Shown in pieces: positions 16,591 through 25,506 of a stretch of DNA of 64,000 nt. Positions within the stretch are counted from its first letter, which is position 1, and each line of letters starts with the position of its first letter. The notes under the pieces were generated by a model. The model saw only the letters and a list, made by a program, of their open reading frames with translations. It was not told the origin of the DNA and searched no databases. Source of the stretch: Haliscomenobacter sp041740695 (GTDB lineage: Bacteria; Bacteroidota; Bacteroidia; Chitinophagales; Saprospiraceae). Location of the stretch: positions 1 through 64,000 of the forward strand of contig NZ_JBGSLK010000079.1 of NCBI RefSeq assembly GCF_041740695.1. Reading direction: 5' to 3'. The translations under genes were made by a program, and so were the position numbers.

Positions 16591-18204
16591 TTACCAAAAT
16601 ACGGTATAAAGTGCCGCTAAAATGCCACAAATCAAGATGGAAAGGATAGCAAAACTATCGGATACCTTGAACATTCCTTTGTCCAGCTCCAAACCTTTGG
16701 GATTGTGGGTACTTTTTTTGTCCAGCAGTGAAATCACCACCATAATGGCCACCAAAATTAAAAAGCACCATCCCGTGCGGTGTAAAAAAGGAATCGGCGT
16801 ACTGGGTATCAACTTAAATGCTACGGCTAGCGGAATGGATATGGCCGCAGCCACAATTGCCGCAGTTGAAGTGGTTCGTTTCCAAAACATCCCCAGGAAA
16901 AACAGGGCAAAAGCGCCCGGTGTCAAATAGTTGGAATATTCCTGGATGAACTGATAGGCTTGCTCCAGTTGCCGCAGTTGTGGCGTGATGCACAAGGCAA
17001 TGGCAAATGCACCCAATACCGCCCATCGCCCAGTTCGCACGGTTTGTTTTTCACTGGCCTCAGGTTTGAGGAATTTTTTATAAATGTCCAAACTGAAAAT
17101 GGTGGCAATGCTGTTGCACTTGCCCGCCAGAGAAGCTACAATTGCCGCGGTCAGCGCCGCAAAAGCCAAGCCTTTCAAACCCATGGGCAACAAATTCATC
17201 AGGGTAGGGTAGGCGCGATCGGGTTTGATGGTACCAGCAGCATCCACCAATTCTTGTTGGAAATAGCCATTCTGGTGCAGCACATACACTGCAATCCCTG
17301 GGATCACACAAATGAGCGGAATCAGCAACTTGAGAAAAGCCGCAAAAAGAATCCCGGAGCGGGCCGTATTCAAGTCAGCTCCCAGTGCTCGTTGTACAAT
17401 GTATTGATTGCAACCCCAGTAATTCAGGTTGTTGATCCACATCCCTCCAAAGAGTACGGCCATACCCGGCAGCTCGTAGTAATATTTGTGGCCTTCGGCA
17501 AAAATCATGTGAAAATGATCGTCGGCCTTGCTGTGCAACAAGCTTAGTCCATCCAGTACACCCGAGCCGCCAAAATGATCAGAGACCATTGATAGCGCCA
17601 AGTAAGTCACCACCAAGCCGCCCATAATCAGTACCACCACTTGTACAATGTCGGTGTAACCAATCACCTTCATTCCACCCAGAGTGATAAAAATGGCAAA
17701 AACGGCGAGCCCCAGCATACAGTACAAAAACGGCACACCAGAAATACTCTCCACCGCCAGTGCGCCCAGGTACAAAATGGAAGTCAGGTTGACAAAAACG
17801 TACAAGAGGAGCCAAAACACGGCCATAATGGTTGCGACAGTATCGTTGTACCGTTTGGCTAAAAACTGGGGCATGGTGTAAATTTTATTCTTCAGGTAAA
17901 CTGGAATAAAAAATACCGCAACCAGAATGAGGGTTGCTGCCGACATCCATTCGTAGGAAGAAATGGCCAAACCCATGGCAAAGCCCGAGCCAGACATGCC
18001 AATAAAATGCTCGGCGGAAATGTTGGAGGCGATGAGGGAAGCACCGATGGCCCACCAGGTCAGGGAACCTTCAGCTAAAAAGAAGTCTTTGGTATCGGTT
18101 TCTTTGGCTTTTTTGCGCTGGTAAATCCAGTACCCGTACAACGACACGGAGACCAGATACACCAGGAAAACCAGGTGATCGAGGAAATGTAGTTGGTTCG
18201 TCAT
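16591..18204 (-). CDS. SSS-family sodium:solute symporter (SGLT-like)
   Basis: 537 residues with about 14 hydrophobic segments, a typical sodium/solute symporter (SLC5-like). Recognisable elements are the first helix HLVFLVYLVSVSLYGYW, GASLIASNISAEHFIGMSG early on, and NYWGCNQYIVQRALGA with FAALTAAIVASLAGKCNS further in, which match SGLT1-type sugar carriers. With inositol oxygenase 37 bp downstream on the same strand, myo-inositol is the most likely substrate, though glucose or galactose remains possible. The ATG at 18204 (MTNQLHFLDH) is preferred to 18228, which adds a short polar leader. Confidence 0.88.
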   Translation of the reverse strand: MTNQLHFLDHLVFLVYLVSVSLYGYWIYQRKKAKETDTKDFFLAEGSLTWWAIGASLIASNISAEHFIGMSGSGFAMGLAISSYEWMSAATLILVAVFFIPVYLKNKIYTMPQFLAKRYNDTVATIMAVFWLLLYVFVNLTSILYLGALAVESISGVPFLYCMLGLAVFAIFITLGGMKVIGYTDIVQVVVLIMGGLVVTYLALSMVSDHFGGSGVLDGLSLLHSKADDHFHMIFAEGHKYYYELPGMAVLFGGMWINNLNYWGCNQYIVQRALGADLNTARSGILFAAFLKLLIPLICVIPGIAVYVLHQNGYFQQELVDAAGTIKPDRAYPTLMNLLPMGLKGLAFAALTAAIVASLAGKCNSIATIFSLDIYKKFLKPEASEKQTVRTGRWAVLGAFAIALCITPQLRQLEQAYQFIQEYSNYLTPGAFALFFLGMFWKRTTSTAAIVAAAISIPLAVAFKLIPSTPIPFLHRTGWCFLILVAIMVVISLLDKKSTHNPKGLELDKGMFKVSDSFAILSILICGILAALYTVFW

Positions 18205-18274
18205 TTTGCTTGCGATTAGTGTAGGCAAGAAGTTTCAAAAAAATTGCTGGAAATTTTAAAAAACCGATCTTTTT

Positions 18275-19504
18275 TTAGCCCATGACACCAATTACTTGTG
18301 CTAAACCCTGTTTTAGTTTGTCCAAATCCTCTACTGAATTGTACACCGAAAAGGAAGCCCGCACTGTTCCCGGGATGTCGTAAAAGTCCATAATGGGCTG
18401 GGTGCAATGGTGCCCAGCGCGGATACAAATGTCTTGTTGCCCCAGAATGGTGGCCAAGTCATGGGGGTGAATGCCCTCAATGGTGAAGGAGATGATCCCG
18501 GATTTTTGAGCGGCCTCGCCATAAAACTGGATGCCGGGAATGCTGCTCAATTTTTCCATCCCAGCGGCGAGTAGTATTTGTAGATGGGCAGCGATGTTTT
18601 TTTGCCCCAAAGATTCTACAAAATCAAGTGCGGTGGCTAAAGTGGCTATACCGGCAATATTGGGGGTGCCCGCTTCAAACTTGTGCGGAATCGGCGCAAA
18701 AGTGGTTTTTTCAAAAGTGACATCCCGAATCATTTCTCCGCCAAAACGGTAAGGCGGCATTTCCTTCAGGAATTTTTCACGACCATACAATACTCCAGTA
18801 CCCGTAGGCCCAAAGATTTTGTGCCCCGAAAAAACCAAGAAATCTACATCCAATGCCTGCACGTCAATTTGATGGGAACTGATGCTCTGAGCTGCATCAA
18901 CTAGCACGGGAACTCCTTGTTCATGCGCCAAGGCAATGATTTCTGCAATGGGATTGATGGTGCCCAGGGTATTGGAAATATGGGTGAGCGCCAGGATTTT
19001 CACCTTGGGGTTCAATAGGTCTTTTAATGCTTGCAAATCTAGTTCTCCCTTCCAATTAAAAGGGATGACCTTCAGTTCCGCTTTTTTGGCCAAACAAACT
19101 TGTTGCCAGGGAATCAAATTGGAATGGTGCTCCATGGCGCTGATCAAAACCTGATCACCTGGCTCCAGCCGTGGCAAGGCAAAACATTGAGCCACCAGAT
19201 TGATGCCATCAGTAGTGCCGCTAGTGAAAATCACCTGTTTGGCTTGTGGCGCATTGATGAAGCGGGCACAACGTTCGCGGCTACCTTCGTACAGGGCGGT
19301 AGCTTCGGCTGCCAGTCGGTAAATCCCACGGTGTACATTGGCGTTGTGTTGCTCGTAATATGCTCGCTCTGCTTCGATCACCACCTGGGGCTTTTGGGTG
19401 GTGGAGGCATTGTCGAGGTAGACCAAATCATGGAAGTGTTGAAAAACCGGAAAGCTTTGCCGAATCTGTTGTGGACTGAACATTGGTAGAGATTTGGGTT
19501 TCAA
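18275..19504 (-). CDS. sufS: Cysteine desulfurase SufS
   Basis: 409 residues, a group II PLP-dependent cysteine desulfurase. The PLP lysine lies in SGHKIFGPTGTG and the persulfide cysteine in RAGHHCTQP. AMEHHSNLIPWQ and DAAQSISSHQ are further family hallmarks. It supplies sulfur for Fe-S clusters. A SufU-type scaffold gene (20978-21403) stands on the other side of moeA on the opposite strand, and SufS/SufU normally work together. An ATG at 19483 (MFSPQQIRQSFP) matches the usual SufS N-terminus and may be the true start. Upstream lies a divergent region filled by a family B inverted repeat. Confidence 0.93.
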   Translation of the reverse strand: MKPKSLPMFSPQQIRQSFPVFQHFHDLVYLDNASTTQKPQVVIEAERAYYEQHNANVHRGIYRLAAEATALYEGSRERCARFINAPQAKQVIFTSGTTDGINLVAQCFALPRLEPGDQVLISAMEHHSNLIPWQQVCLAKKAELKVIPFNWKGELDLQALKDLLNPKVKILALTHISNTLGTINPIAEIIALAHEQGVPVLVDAAQSISSHQIDVQALDVDFLVFSGHKIFGPTGTGVLYGREKFLKEMPPYRFGGEMIRDVTFEKTTFAPIPHKFEAGTPNIAGIATLATALDFVESLGQKNIAAHLQILLAAGMEKLSSIPGIQFYGEAAQKSGIISFTIEGIHPHDLATILGQQDICIRAGHHCTQPIMDFYDIPGTVRASFSVYNSVEDLDKLKQGLAQVIGVMG

Positions 19505-19581
19505 TTTAGATAAAAACGAGTATTATTGAGTCTAGAAAAATGAGCAAAGCTGAATATTAGTTATTCTGGCAATCCTCATCC

Positions 19582-19690
19582 TGAGGTGAATCTAAAGTGC
19601 CTGAGGTTTCTTAGGTGGTGAAATATTAACTGCTTCGCAGATTCTTTTTTTCACCACCTAAGAAACCATAGGCACTTTAGATTCACCTTA
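19582..19690. repeat. Family B inverted repeat, sufS/moeA divergent region
   Basis: Arms 19582-19623 and 19649-19690 are 42 bases each and pair at about 39 positions. The inner arm contains TTTCTTAGGTGGTGAAA. The loop carries a small extra hairpin (CTGCTTCGCAG). The same inner arm recurs at 28,746 and 30,501. This copy lies between two divergent gene starts, so it is in promoter space and not at gene ends. Confidence 0.92.
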
Positions 19691-19743
19691 GTTGATTATA
19701 GCCTAAATTACGCATGAAACTAAATTCTTCAATCATTTAACTT

Positions 19744-20940
19744 ATGCTGACTGTTGCCCAAGCTGAATCAACTATTCTCCAACATGCCTTACCGTTGCAC
19801 ATTGAGCAGGTTCCTTTGCAAAAAGCACAGGGACGTATCCTTGCTGAAGACCTCTTTGCCGACCGTGATTTTCCCCCTTTCGACCGTGTAACCATGGATG
19901 GAATTGCCATTCATTATGCCGAATTCGCGGCGGGTCGTCGGCATTTTCCCATCGAAGCAGTGCAAGCCGCAGGAGCTGCACAACTCTCATTGCAGCAGAC
20001 CCAACACTGCCTGGAAGTCATGACCGGCGCACCCTTACCCTTGGGCACTGATACCGTCATCCGCTACGAAGACCTCTTGATCGAAAACGGTATCGCTCAA
20101 ATCAACATCGAAGCCATTACCCAGCGCCAAAACATCCACTCGCGGGCCATTGACCGTCACGAGGGAGATTTGATCATCGCCGCTGGCCGCAAAATTGGCC
20201 CGGCAGAGATGGCTACAGCGGCTACTTTGGGTAAAGCCGAAATTGCAGTAGCTCGTTTGCCCCGCACGGCGATCATTTCGACTGGTGATGAATTGGTAGA
20301 GGTACACGAAACACCCATGCCCCACCAAATTCGACGTTCCAATGTGTACGCCATTCAAGCCGCTCTGGCCGAATGGAAAATTGAAGCCGAAGCCTTTCAT
20401 TTTTACGACGATGAAGCTGCCATTCAAGCCGGGATTCAGGATATTTTAACGCGTTATGAACTGGTCATCCTGAGCGGTGCTGTTTCCGAAGGCAAGTTTG
20501 ATTTTGTCCCCCAGGCATTGGCCGCGGCAGGTGTACAGCAGCTTTTCCACAAAGTGAGCCAAAGGCCGGGAAAACCGTTTTGGTTTGGGACTTTTGGCGC
20601 CCAGGCCGTACTTTTTGCTTTGCCGGGCAACCCGGTTTCCGCTTTTGTGGGTACTTACCGCTACATTTTGCCCTGGTTGCGGCAATCACTTGGATTGAAA
20701 AAATGGCCAATCCAAACGGCGGCCTTGACCCGGGAGCTCGATTTTAAACCAGATTTGACCTATTTTGTTCCAGTTAAATTAGACAATGGAAGTGCAGGAT
20801 TGATCAAGGCAACACCACTGGAAGGGCACGGCTCGGGCGATTTGGCGAACCTGAACGATGCAGATGGATTTTTGGAATTGCCCAGAGAAAGGTCACATTT
20901 TTCAGCGGGAGAGGTATTCCCTTTGTACCGCTACCGATGA
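19744..20940 (+). CDS. moeA: Molybdopterin molybdotransferase MoeA
   Basis: 398 residues, the usual MoeA length, covering the four-domain architecture. Motifs seen are DRDFPPFDRVTMDGIA near 40-55, IISTGDELVE near 178, SGAVSEGKFDFVP near 246, and the PGNPVSAFVGTY loop near 298. It inserts molybdate into adenylylated molybdopterin. No other molybdenum-cofactor gene is adjacent, so it stands alone between Fe-S assembly genes. A 37-bp gap to sufU on the same strand suggests co-transcription. Confidence 0.93.
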   Translation: MLTVAQAESTILQHALPLHIEQVPLQKAQGRILAEDLFADRDFPPFDRVTMDGIAIHYAEFAAGRRHFPIEAVQAAGAAQLSLQQTQHCLEVMTGAPLPLGTDTVIRYEDLLIENGIAQINIEAITQRQNIHSRAIDRHEGDLIIAAGRKIGPAEMATAATLGKAEIAVARLPRTAIISTGDELVEVHETPMPHQIRRSNVYAIQAALAEWKIEAEAFHFYDDEAAIQAGIQDILTRYELVILSGAVSEGKFDFVPQALAAAGVQQLFHKVSQRPGKPFWFGTFGAQAVLFALPGNPVSAFVGTYRYILPWLRQSLGLKKWPIQTAALTRELDFKPDLTYFVPVKLDNGSAGLIKATPLEGHGSGDLANLNDADGFLELPRERSHFSAGEVFPLYRYR

Positions 20941-20977
20941 TTGATGTGCTGATTTGCTAATGGGTTAATGTGTGGAT

Positions 20978-21403
20978 ATGGAGCAAGAATTGAATGAATT
21001 GTATTCTCCGGTTATTTTGGATCACAACCAGCATCCCCGGCATTACCAAAAGCGCCCGGAGGCAGGGCTGATTTTGGATGCGTACAATTCACTTTGTGGG
21101 GATAAGTTCAAATTGTACCTGGATGTACAGGAGGGTAGGGTAGTGCAGGCTTCTTTTTCGGGCTATGGCTGTGCGGTATCCAAGGCGGCTACTTCGGTTT
21201 TGATGGAAAAAATTCAGGGTAAAACCTTGAAGGAGGTGCAGATGTTGGTGAAGGATTATTTTGAAGTCACCAAAACCGATCAAGAGTTGACAACTGATGA
21301 AGACCTGTTAGCTTTTGCGGCAGCAAAGAAATTTCCGGGGAGATTGAAATGTGCGGTGTTGAGTTGGGAGGCGGTGGAGGAGTATTTGGAACAGAAAGTC
21401 TAA
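20978..21403 (+). CDS. sufU: SufU/IscU-type Fe-S scaffold or sulfur-transfer protein
   Basis: 141 residues from the ATG at 20978; a GTG at 20972 would add two. The three expected cysteines are present in NSLCGDKF, GYGCAVSKA and LKCAVLSWE, with the Asp following the first. The spacing between the second and third Cys is the longer SufU type. SufU accepts persulfide sulfur from SufS and helps assemble or relay Fe-S clusters. sufS lies nearby on the opposite strand. It ends 7 bp from a convergent exonuclease gene. Confidence 0.9.
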   Translation: MEQELNELYSPVILDHNQHPRHYQKRPEAGLILDAYNSLCGDKFKLYLDVQEGRVVQASFSGYGCAVSKAATSVLMEKIQGKTLKEVQMLVKDYFEVTKTDQELTTDEDLLAFAAAKKFPGRLKCAVLSWEAVEEYLEQKV

Positions 21404-21409
21404 TTTTCA

Positions 21410-21952
21410 TTAAAACTGCCACTCATCCAAATACTTCAAAAAAATCTTCGCCAGATTCTGCGCATCCGCCAGGGCCCGGTGTTGCGGCCCCGTAAAATCA
21501 AAGCCCTCCGCTTCCACACTCGCCTTCAGCCCCCGGGGACGGCGCAAGCGTTTCAGCTCCATGTACTGGTGCTTGATGTTGATGTGGGAATGCACCCAGT
21601 CATTTTCAACGTCGTGCAATTGGCAATCTTGGAGCAGCAAGCGTTTGTCCGTTCCGCCCCAGGAACAAAGGATGTAATCCTCGTCCAACATCAAACCCCA
21701 ATCCTGAAAAAGCTCCACCACAGTTGGGAAAAGAGCTGCGCGATCCACTTCCGTTTGTTTGATGTTCGTCAACTCCTGGCAATACGCTGAGAGGCGGGGA
21801 TTGAGAATAGGACGAACCATTCGGCTGAATTCATCTTCCACCTCGCCGTAGCCATTCATCAGCACGGCGCCAATCTCGATAATCTCCTGCACTTTGGAGG
21901 GTGGACTGCCCTCCCAACAAGTGGCTTCAAGGTCAAAAATGATGAAATTCAA
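21410..21952 (-). CDS. DEDDh 3'-5' exonuclease (KapD-like)
   Basis: 180 residues of the exonuclease RNase T/DnaQ superfamily. Exo I is FDLEATCW at the N-terminus, Exo II lies around LCSWGGTDKRLL, and Exo III is HRALADAQNL with the His of the DEDDh class. This compact single-domain type resembles KapD/ERI1-like exonucleases. The substrate, RNA or DNA 3' ends, is not predictable here. It ends 7 bp from sufU (convergent) and starts 46 bp after the acyltransferase stop. Confidence 0.85.
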   Translation of the reverse strand: MNFIIFDLEATCWEGSPPSKVQEIIEIGAVLMNGYGEVEDEFSRMVRPILNPRLSAYCQELTNIKQTEVDRAALFPTVVELFQDWGLMLDEDYILCSWGGTDKRLLLQDCQLHDVENDWVHSHINIKHQYMELKRLRRPRGLKASVEAEGFDFTGPQHRALADAQNLAKIFLKYLDEWQF

Positions 21953-21998
21953 GGCGATTGGGTTTTGAGTTTTTGTGTTTGAAACCTTTCCTATACTT

Positions 21999-23711
21999 CT
22001 ATTTCGGCTCCAGAGTCAGTAAGGCCTCTTTATTGAGTTCAATCACCTCGTCCAACTGGTAATTATCCAGGCGGTTGTGGTAATAGTACAACAGCGTGAA
22101 ATCTTCGCTAATGATGACTTTGTCCCGATTGTACCTCAACGGTTTTTTCAGGTGAAAAGTGCCAAGGTGCATCAAACCATCCTTGATCAATTCATCCAAA
22201 CCTCCCCGCACAATGGTGGATAGCTTGATTTTACCCGCATCTTCCAATCGGTACAACTCTTGCCGAATTTGTTCAATCACATCCTTGAGCACCGACTCCT
22301 TGAACACATAATCCTCGTTGGGCAAACGCAATACCCCGAATAAATCGAGGCGGGAATTTTCTTTGCGCAACATTTGAAAGGCTGCAAAAGCCACCAAATG
22401 ACTACTCAAAACGATGTTATCGGCGAGGTAGCGCTCTACGATTTTTTCGGCCAGGTCTTTGGTGTATTCCGATTCGCGTTGCAAGTTCTCGGTGACCTTG
22501 CCCCCGGATACAAAATAATCCTGTACCTGAATCAGGTTCCCGTATTTATCGTAACTGTTGCCATCGATGTCGACCGGGTTGCCCAGCACGTCCATGGGTT
22601 GCCCGAAGGAAAGGGCGATGTCATTGCCTTCCGAAAGCACTTGCCAGATGAAACGAATGATCTGTAAGGGATTGTAAAAATCATCCTTAGCCTTTAAAAA
22701 TCGCTCCTTGCCCATTGTCCGCAGGTAACCCTCGACCAAAAACGGTGCTTCTAACACAAAATGATACCCCAAGACCAAGGGCACAATAAAGATTTTTTGA
22801 TCCTTGCCCTGTTGGTACAAAGCCCGCTGTGCTTCAACGGTAGTACTCAATAACCCCAATTTGAGTTTTTCCTCCAACTTGCCCGAACGAGAGCGAGTGC
22901 CCCCCGGAAAAAACAAACTATTGGTACCCCGTTGCAGGGAGAGATTGGACATGGTTTTGAGTGTTTCCAGATAGATGCCATTTTTTTTGCGGCGATCCAC
23001 CCGGTAAGCACCCAGACGATTCATAAAATAGGCGGTGTAGCCCGTATTGTAGAGGTTTAAACCTGCTCCGTATGAAAAAGAAGGCAAGCCCAGCACCAAA
23101 TCCAGCACGTAACCAATCAAAATGGAGTCCAGGTTGCTAAAGTGAGTGGGTACCACCACCACAGTGCCTTTGGTCATCAAACCCCGGATTTTTTCCAATT
23201 CGCCCTCTACGATCAATTTTTCGGCCAACAACTTTTTTTGATAGGCAAAACGCCAGAATCCCTTTTGCCGAGCTTGTAAAAGACTATTGAAAAAACGGGT
23301 CAAAAAACGCCGAGCAAAACGAAAGGTAGAAATGCGAAAAGTGCCCACAATTTCCTCCGAATAACGGTGGATGATGGCTTGCAAGATTTCGGCGTTGTTT
23401 TTGGCGGCTTCCTGATCGGGTTTGTCCAGCGAATCTTTGATGAGTTTACGGCGAATTCGACTCCAAAACTGCCTCTCCTTGGGCGGATCCACTTTCCAGC
23501 GCTCTTCCTTGATGCGGATGCGTTCCTGATAAACAGTTTCGGCAATCAGATCGGTTACTTTTTGGGTCGATTTTCGGGTAAGCCGATCCTGCGTAAACGC
23601 GTCGATATCGTGAATAAAGGCCCGGCGGTCTTCGCTCAACTTGTAAATCGGCCACTCTTCAATATCGGGAATGACGGACGGGAATACGGGCGTTTTGGAT
23701 CGTTGCTTCAT
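21999..23711 (-). CDS. Glycerol-3-phosphate-type acyltransferase (PlsB/PlsC superfamily)
   Basis: 570 residues. The acyltransferase HX4D motif is in VVVPTHFSNLDS near residues 190-200, and the second motif is FFPGGTRSRSGKLEEKLKLG near 268-288. Both resemble glycerol-3-phosphate acyltransferases of the PlsB type more than the smaller PlsC enzymes. The C-terminal 200 residues are a family-specific extension. It probably acylates a glycerolipid precursor at the inner face of the membrane. The exact acceptor is uncertain. A 120-bp family A inverted repeat separates it from engB upstream on the same strand. Confidence 0.8.
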   Translation of the reverse strand: MKQRSKTPVFPSVIPDIEEWPIYKLSEDRRAFIHDIDAFTQDRLTRKSTQKVTDLIAETVYQERIRIKEERWKVDPPKERQFWSRIRRKLIKDSLDKPDQEAAKNNAEILQAIIHRYSEEIVGTFRISTFRFARRFLTRFFNSLLQARQKGFWRFAYQKKLLAEKLIVEGELEKIRGLMTKGTVVVVPTHFSNLDSILIGYVLDLVLGLPSFSYGAGLNLYNTGYTAYFMNRLGAYRVDRRKKNGIYLETLKTMSNLSLQRGTNSLFFPGGTRSRSGKLEEKLKLGLLSTTVEAQRALYQQGKDQKIFIVPLVLGYHFVLEAPFLVEGYLRTMGKERFLKAKDDFYNPLQIIRFIWQVLSEGNDIALSFGQPMDVLGNPVDIDGNSYDKYGNLIQVQDYFVSGGKVTENLQRESEYTKDLAEKIVERYLADNIVLSSHLVAFAAFQMLRKENSRLDLFGVLRLPNEDYVFKESVLKDVIEQIRQELYRLEDAGKIKLSTIVRGGLDELIKDGLMHLGTFHLKKPLRYNRDKVIISEDFTLLYYYHNRLDNYQLDEVIELNKEALLTLEPK

Positions 23712-23719
23712 AGTCAGTA

Positions 23720-23841
23720 GGTTGAGGGAGGTTGAGGGAGGTTGAGATGGTTGAGGCTGCCGCGAGCGATTTTGACAAGGTCCTCGTCTAAGTCTCTCGC
23801 GGCAGCCTCAACCATCTCAACCTCCCTCAACCATCTCAACC
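23720..23841. repeat. Family A inverted repeat, engB/acyltransferase junction
   Basis: Arms 23720-23766 and 23796-23841 are about 46 bases, built from GGTTGAG-type units separated by GAG or AT. Only the outermost unit differs between the arms. The loop AGCGATTTTGAC, then GTC, then GTCTAAGTC, is nearly the same as at position 16. It starts 9 bp beyond the acyltransferase ATG (minus strand) and ends 6 bp from the engB stop, filling the gap between the two same-strand genes. Confidence 0.93.
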
Positions 23842-23846
23842 GTTTA

Positions 23847-24467
23847 TCATTTTTTCTTTTTAATCTCTAGCGCACCCTCAGCGGCTAAACCATCAATAAA
23901 ATTGAGGATTTCATCCCGTCCAATGTTTTTATTGGCTGAGGTGAAGAATTGTTGAGGCAACTCATTCCAGTATTCCAGCAGTTTTGCCTGCATTGCCTGA
24001 ATGTTTGCTTCAATTTCCTGCGGCTTCAAACGATCGGTTTTGGTGAACACCAGCACAAATGGAATGTGCATTTCCCCCAACCAATTGATGAATTCAATAT
24101 CCACCGTTTGAGGGGGAATATTGGAATCTATCAACACAAAAGCAGTGCACAAGGTAGGACGCAACACCAGGTAATCCTGGATCATCTTTTGCCATTCCTT
24201 GCGTTTGATTTTGGAAATTTTGGCATAACCATAACCCGGCAAATCGACAATGGCCCACTGTTGATTGATCAGGAAATAATTCAACAATTGGGTTTTGCCC
24301 GGTTTCTGGGAGGTGTGCGCCAATTCTTTTTTGCTACACAACATATTGATCAAAGAGGATTTACCCACGTTGGACCGACCAATAAACGCAAATTCCGGAA
24401 ACTCGGCTGCCGGGCATTGCGAATGACTAGGAAAACTCCCCTTAAACTCTGTAGTCACTATTTCCAT
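23847..24467 (-). CDS. engB: Ribosome biogenesis GTPase EngB (YsxC/YihA)
   Basis: 206 residues with all GTPase motifs: G1 GRSNVGKSSL near 33, G3 DLPGYGYA, G4 TKTD and G5 SANK. The TSQKPGKTQLLNYF switch region is typical. EngB binds the late 50S assembly intermediate. The ATG at 24467 gives the normal short N-terminus. Its transcript would run into the family A repeat 5 bp after the stop. Confidence 0.95.
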   Translation of the reverse strand: MEIVTTEFKGSFPSHSQCPAAEFPEFAFIGRSNVGKSSLINMLCSKKELAHTSQKPGKTQLLNYFLINQQWAIVDLPGYGYAKISKIKRKEWQKMIQDYLVLRPTLCTAFVLIDSNIPPQTVDIEFINWLGEMHIPFVLVFTKTDRLKPQEIEANIQAMQAKLLEYWNELPQQFFTSANKNIGRDEILNFIDGLAAEGALEIKKKK

Positions 24468-24520
24468 CTTTTCTGTACCTCTTTTTGTGTGGTAAAAGTA
24501 ATAAGTACGGGGCGATAAAA

Positions 24521-24617
24521 AAATAAATTGTTCATTTTGCCAAAGGATTAGATAATTAAACGTTTCATTTCAAGTTTCTTATCTAATCCTTTGGCTCGAG
24601 AAAATGAACATTTATTT
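24521..24617. repeat. Family E inverted repeat in the engB/OMP divergent region
   Basis: The left arm 24521-24554 pairs with 24580-24617. The right arm carries an extra CTCGAG, so each arm is 34 bases of near-perfect match. The loop contains TTTCATTTCAAGTTTC. The reverse complement of almost this motif is in the loop of the palindrome at 59,970. It lies between two divergent gene starts. Confidence 0.9.
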
Positions 24618-24716
24618 TTGCCCACTAATAATGGTGGTTTGGCGTAAGATTTGCATCTTTTGTAAAGCACGGGATCAAAATATTCATTAACTACCCGTGG
24701 ATAAAAACTTAAAACC

Positions 24717-25364
24717 ATGAAGAAGTACGCTTTGTTTCTGTGCTTGATGACTTTAGCTACAATTGGCTACAGTCAGATTCGTTTTGGTGTAAAAGGAGGG
24801 CTGTTGACTTCCAGTTTGAATCAGGAAGACCTGGCCATCCTGGATGCCGGAGGCGTAACCCGTCTCAAACTGGCGCTGGAAGATGCCAACTATGGCGTTA
24901 ATTTTGGCTTTTTGATCCGGGCAGAACTAGGCAATGGTTTTTTGCAACCAGAAATCAACTTTCGCTCCAATTCCGTCAATTTTACCCTCGATGACCTCGG
25001 GCAACCCGGCACTCCTGGCGATGTTTTGAAAGAAAGTTATCAGTACCTTGATATCCCGGTGATGTTGGGCTTCCGCCTCGGGCCACTGCGCCTACAGGGT
25101 GGCCCTCAAGGCAACTTTTTCCTCAACAGCACCTCCGACTTGTTTGATTTTGAAGACTATGATCAAAACTTCAAAGATTTCACAGTTGGGTATGCCGTAG
25201 GTGGTGGCCTCGACATTTGGAACCTGATGATTGACCTCCGTTACCAGGGGAATTTCAGCAAATTTGGCGAACACATCAACTTTTTTGGCAAACAATACCA
25301 ATTCGATCAAAGCCCGGCGCAGTTCAATCTGACGGTGGGCTGGTTGTTCGGGAAAAGAAAATAG
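24717..25364 (+). CDS. Outer-membrane beta-barrel protein (PorT/OMP_b-brl type)
   Basis: 215 residues with a signal peptide (MKKYALFLCLMTLATIGYSQ) followed by IRFGVKGGLLTSSL, a typical opening of Bacteroidota small porin-family barrels. Alternating hydrophobic strands end in FNLTVGWLFGK, with an aromatic strand near the C-terminus. It probably forms an eight-stranded barrel. Cargo or partner is unknown. A family-A-like degenerate repeat starts 7 bp after the stop. Confidence 0.8.
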   Translation: MKKYALFLCLMTLATIGYSQIRFGVKGGLLTSSLNQEDLAILDAGGVTRLKLALEDANYGVNFGFLIRAELGNGFLQPEINFRSNSVNFTLDDLGQPGTPGDVLKESYQYLDIPVMLGFRLGPLRLQGGPQGNFFLNSTSDLFDFEDYDQNFKDFTVGYAVGGGLDIWNLMIDLRYQGNFSKFGEHINFFGKQYQFDQSPAQFNLTVGWLFGKRK

Positions 25365-25370
25365 TTTAAA

Positions 25371-25449
25371 GTTGAAAAGTTGAAGGGTTAAAAAGTCGCT
25401 GCGGGAGCCCTTCTTTTCAACTTCTTTTCAACAATTCAACTTTTCAACC
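25371..25449. repeat. Degenerate family A inverted repeat
   Basis: GTTGAAAAGTTGAAGGG (25371-25387) pairs imperfectly with the CCCTTC and TTTTCAAC units at 25408-25448. The centre is AAAGTCGCTGCGGGAGCCC, matching the right half of the core at 42-57 but lacking the left half. It stands between two same-strand genes, 7 bp after the OMP stop. Confidence 0.75.
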
Positions 25450-25506
25450 TATTTTTGATATGACTTTTTTGCGCTTTCTGCATCTTAATAATAAACCAAG
25501 GACCAA

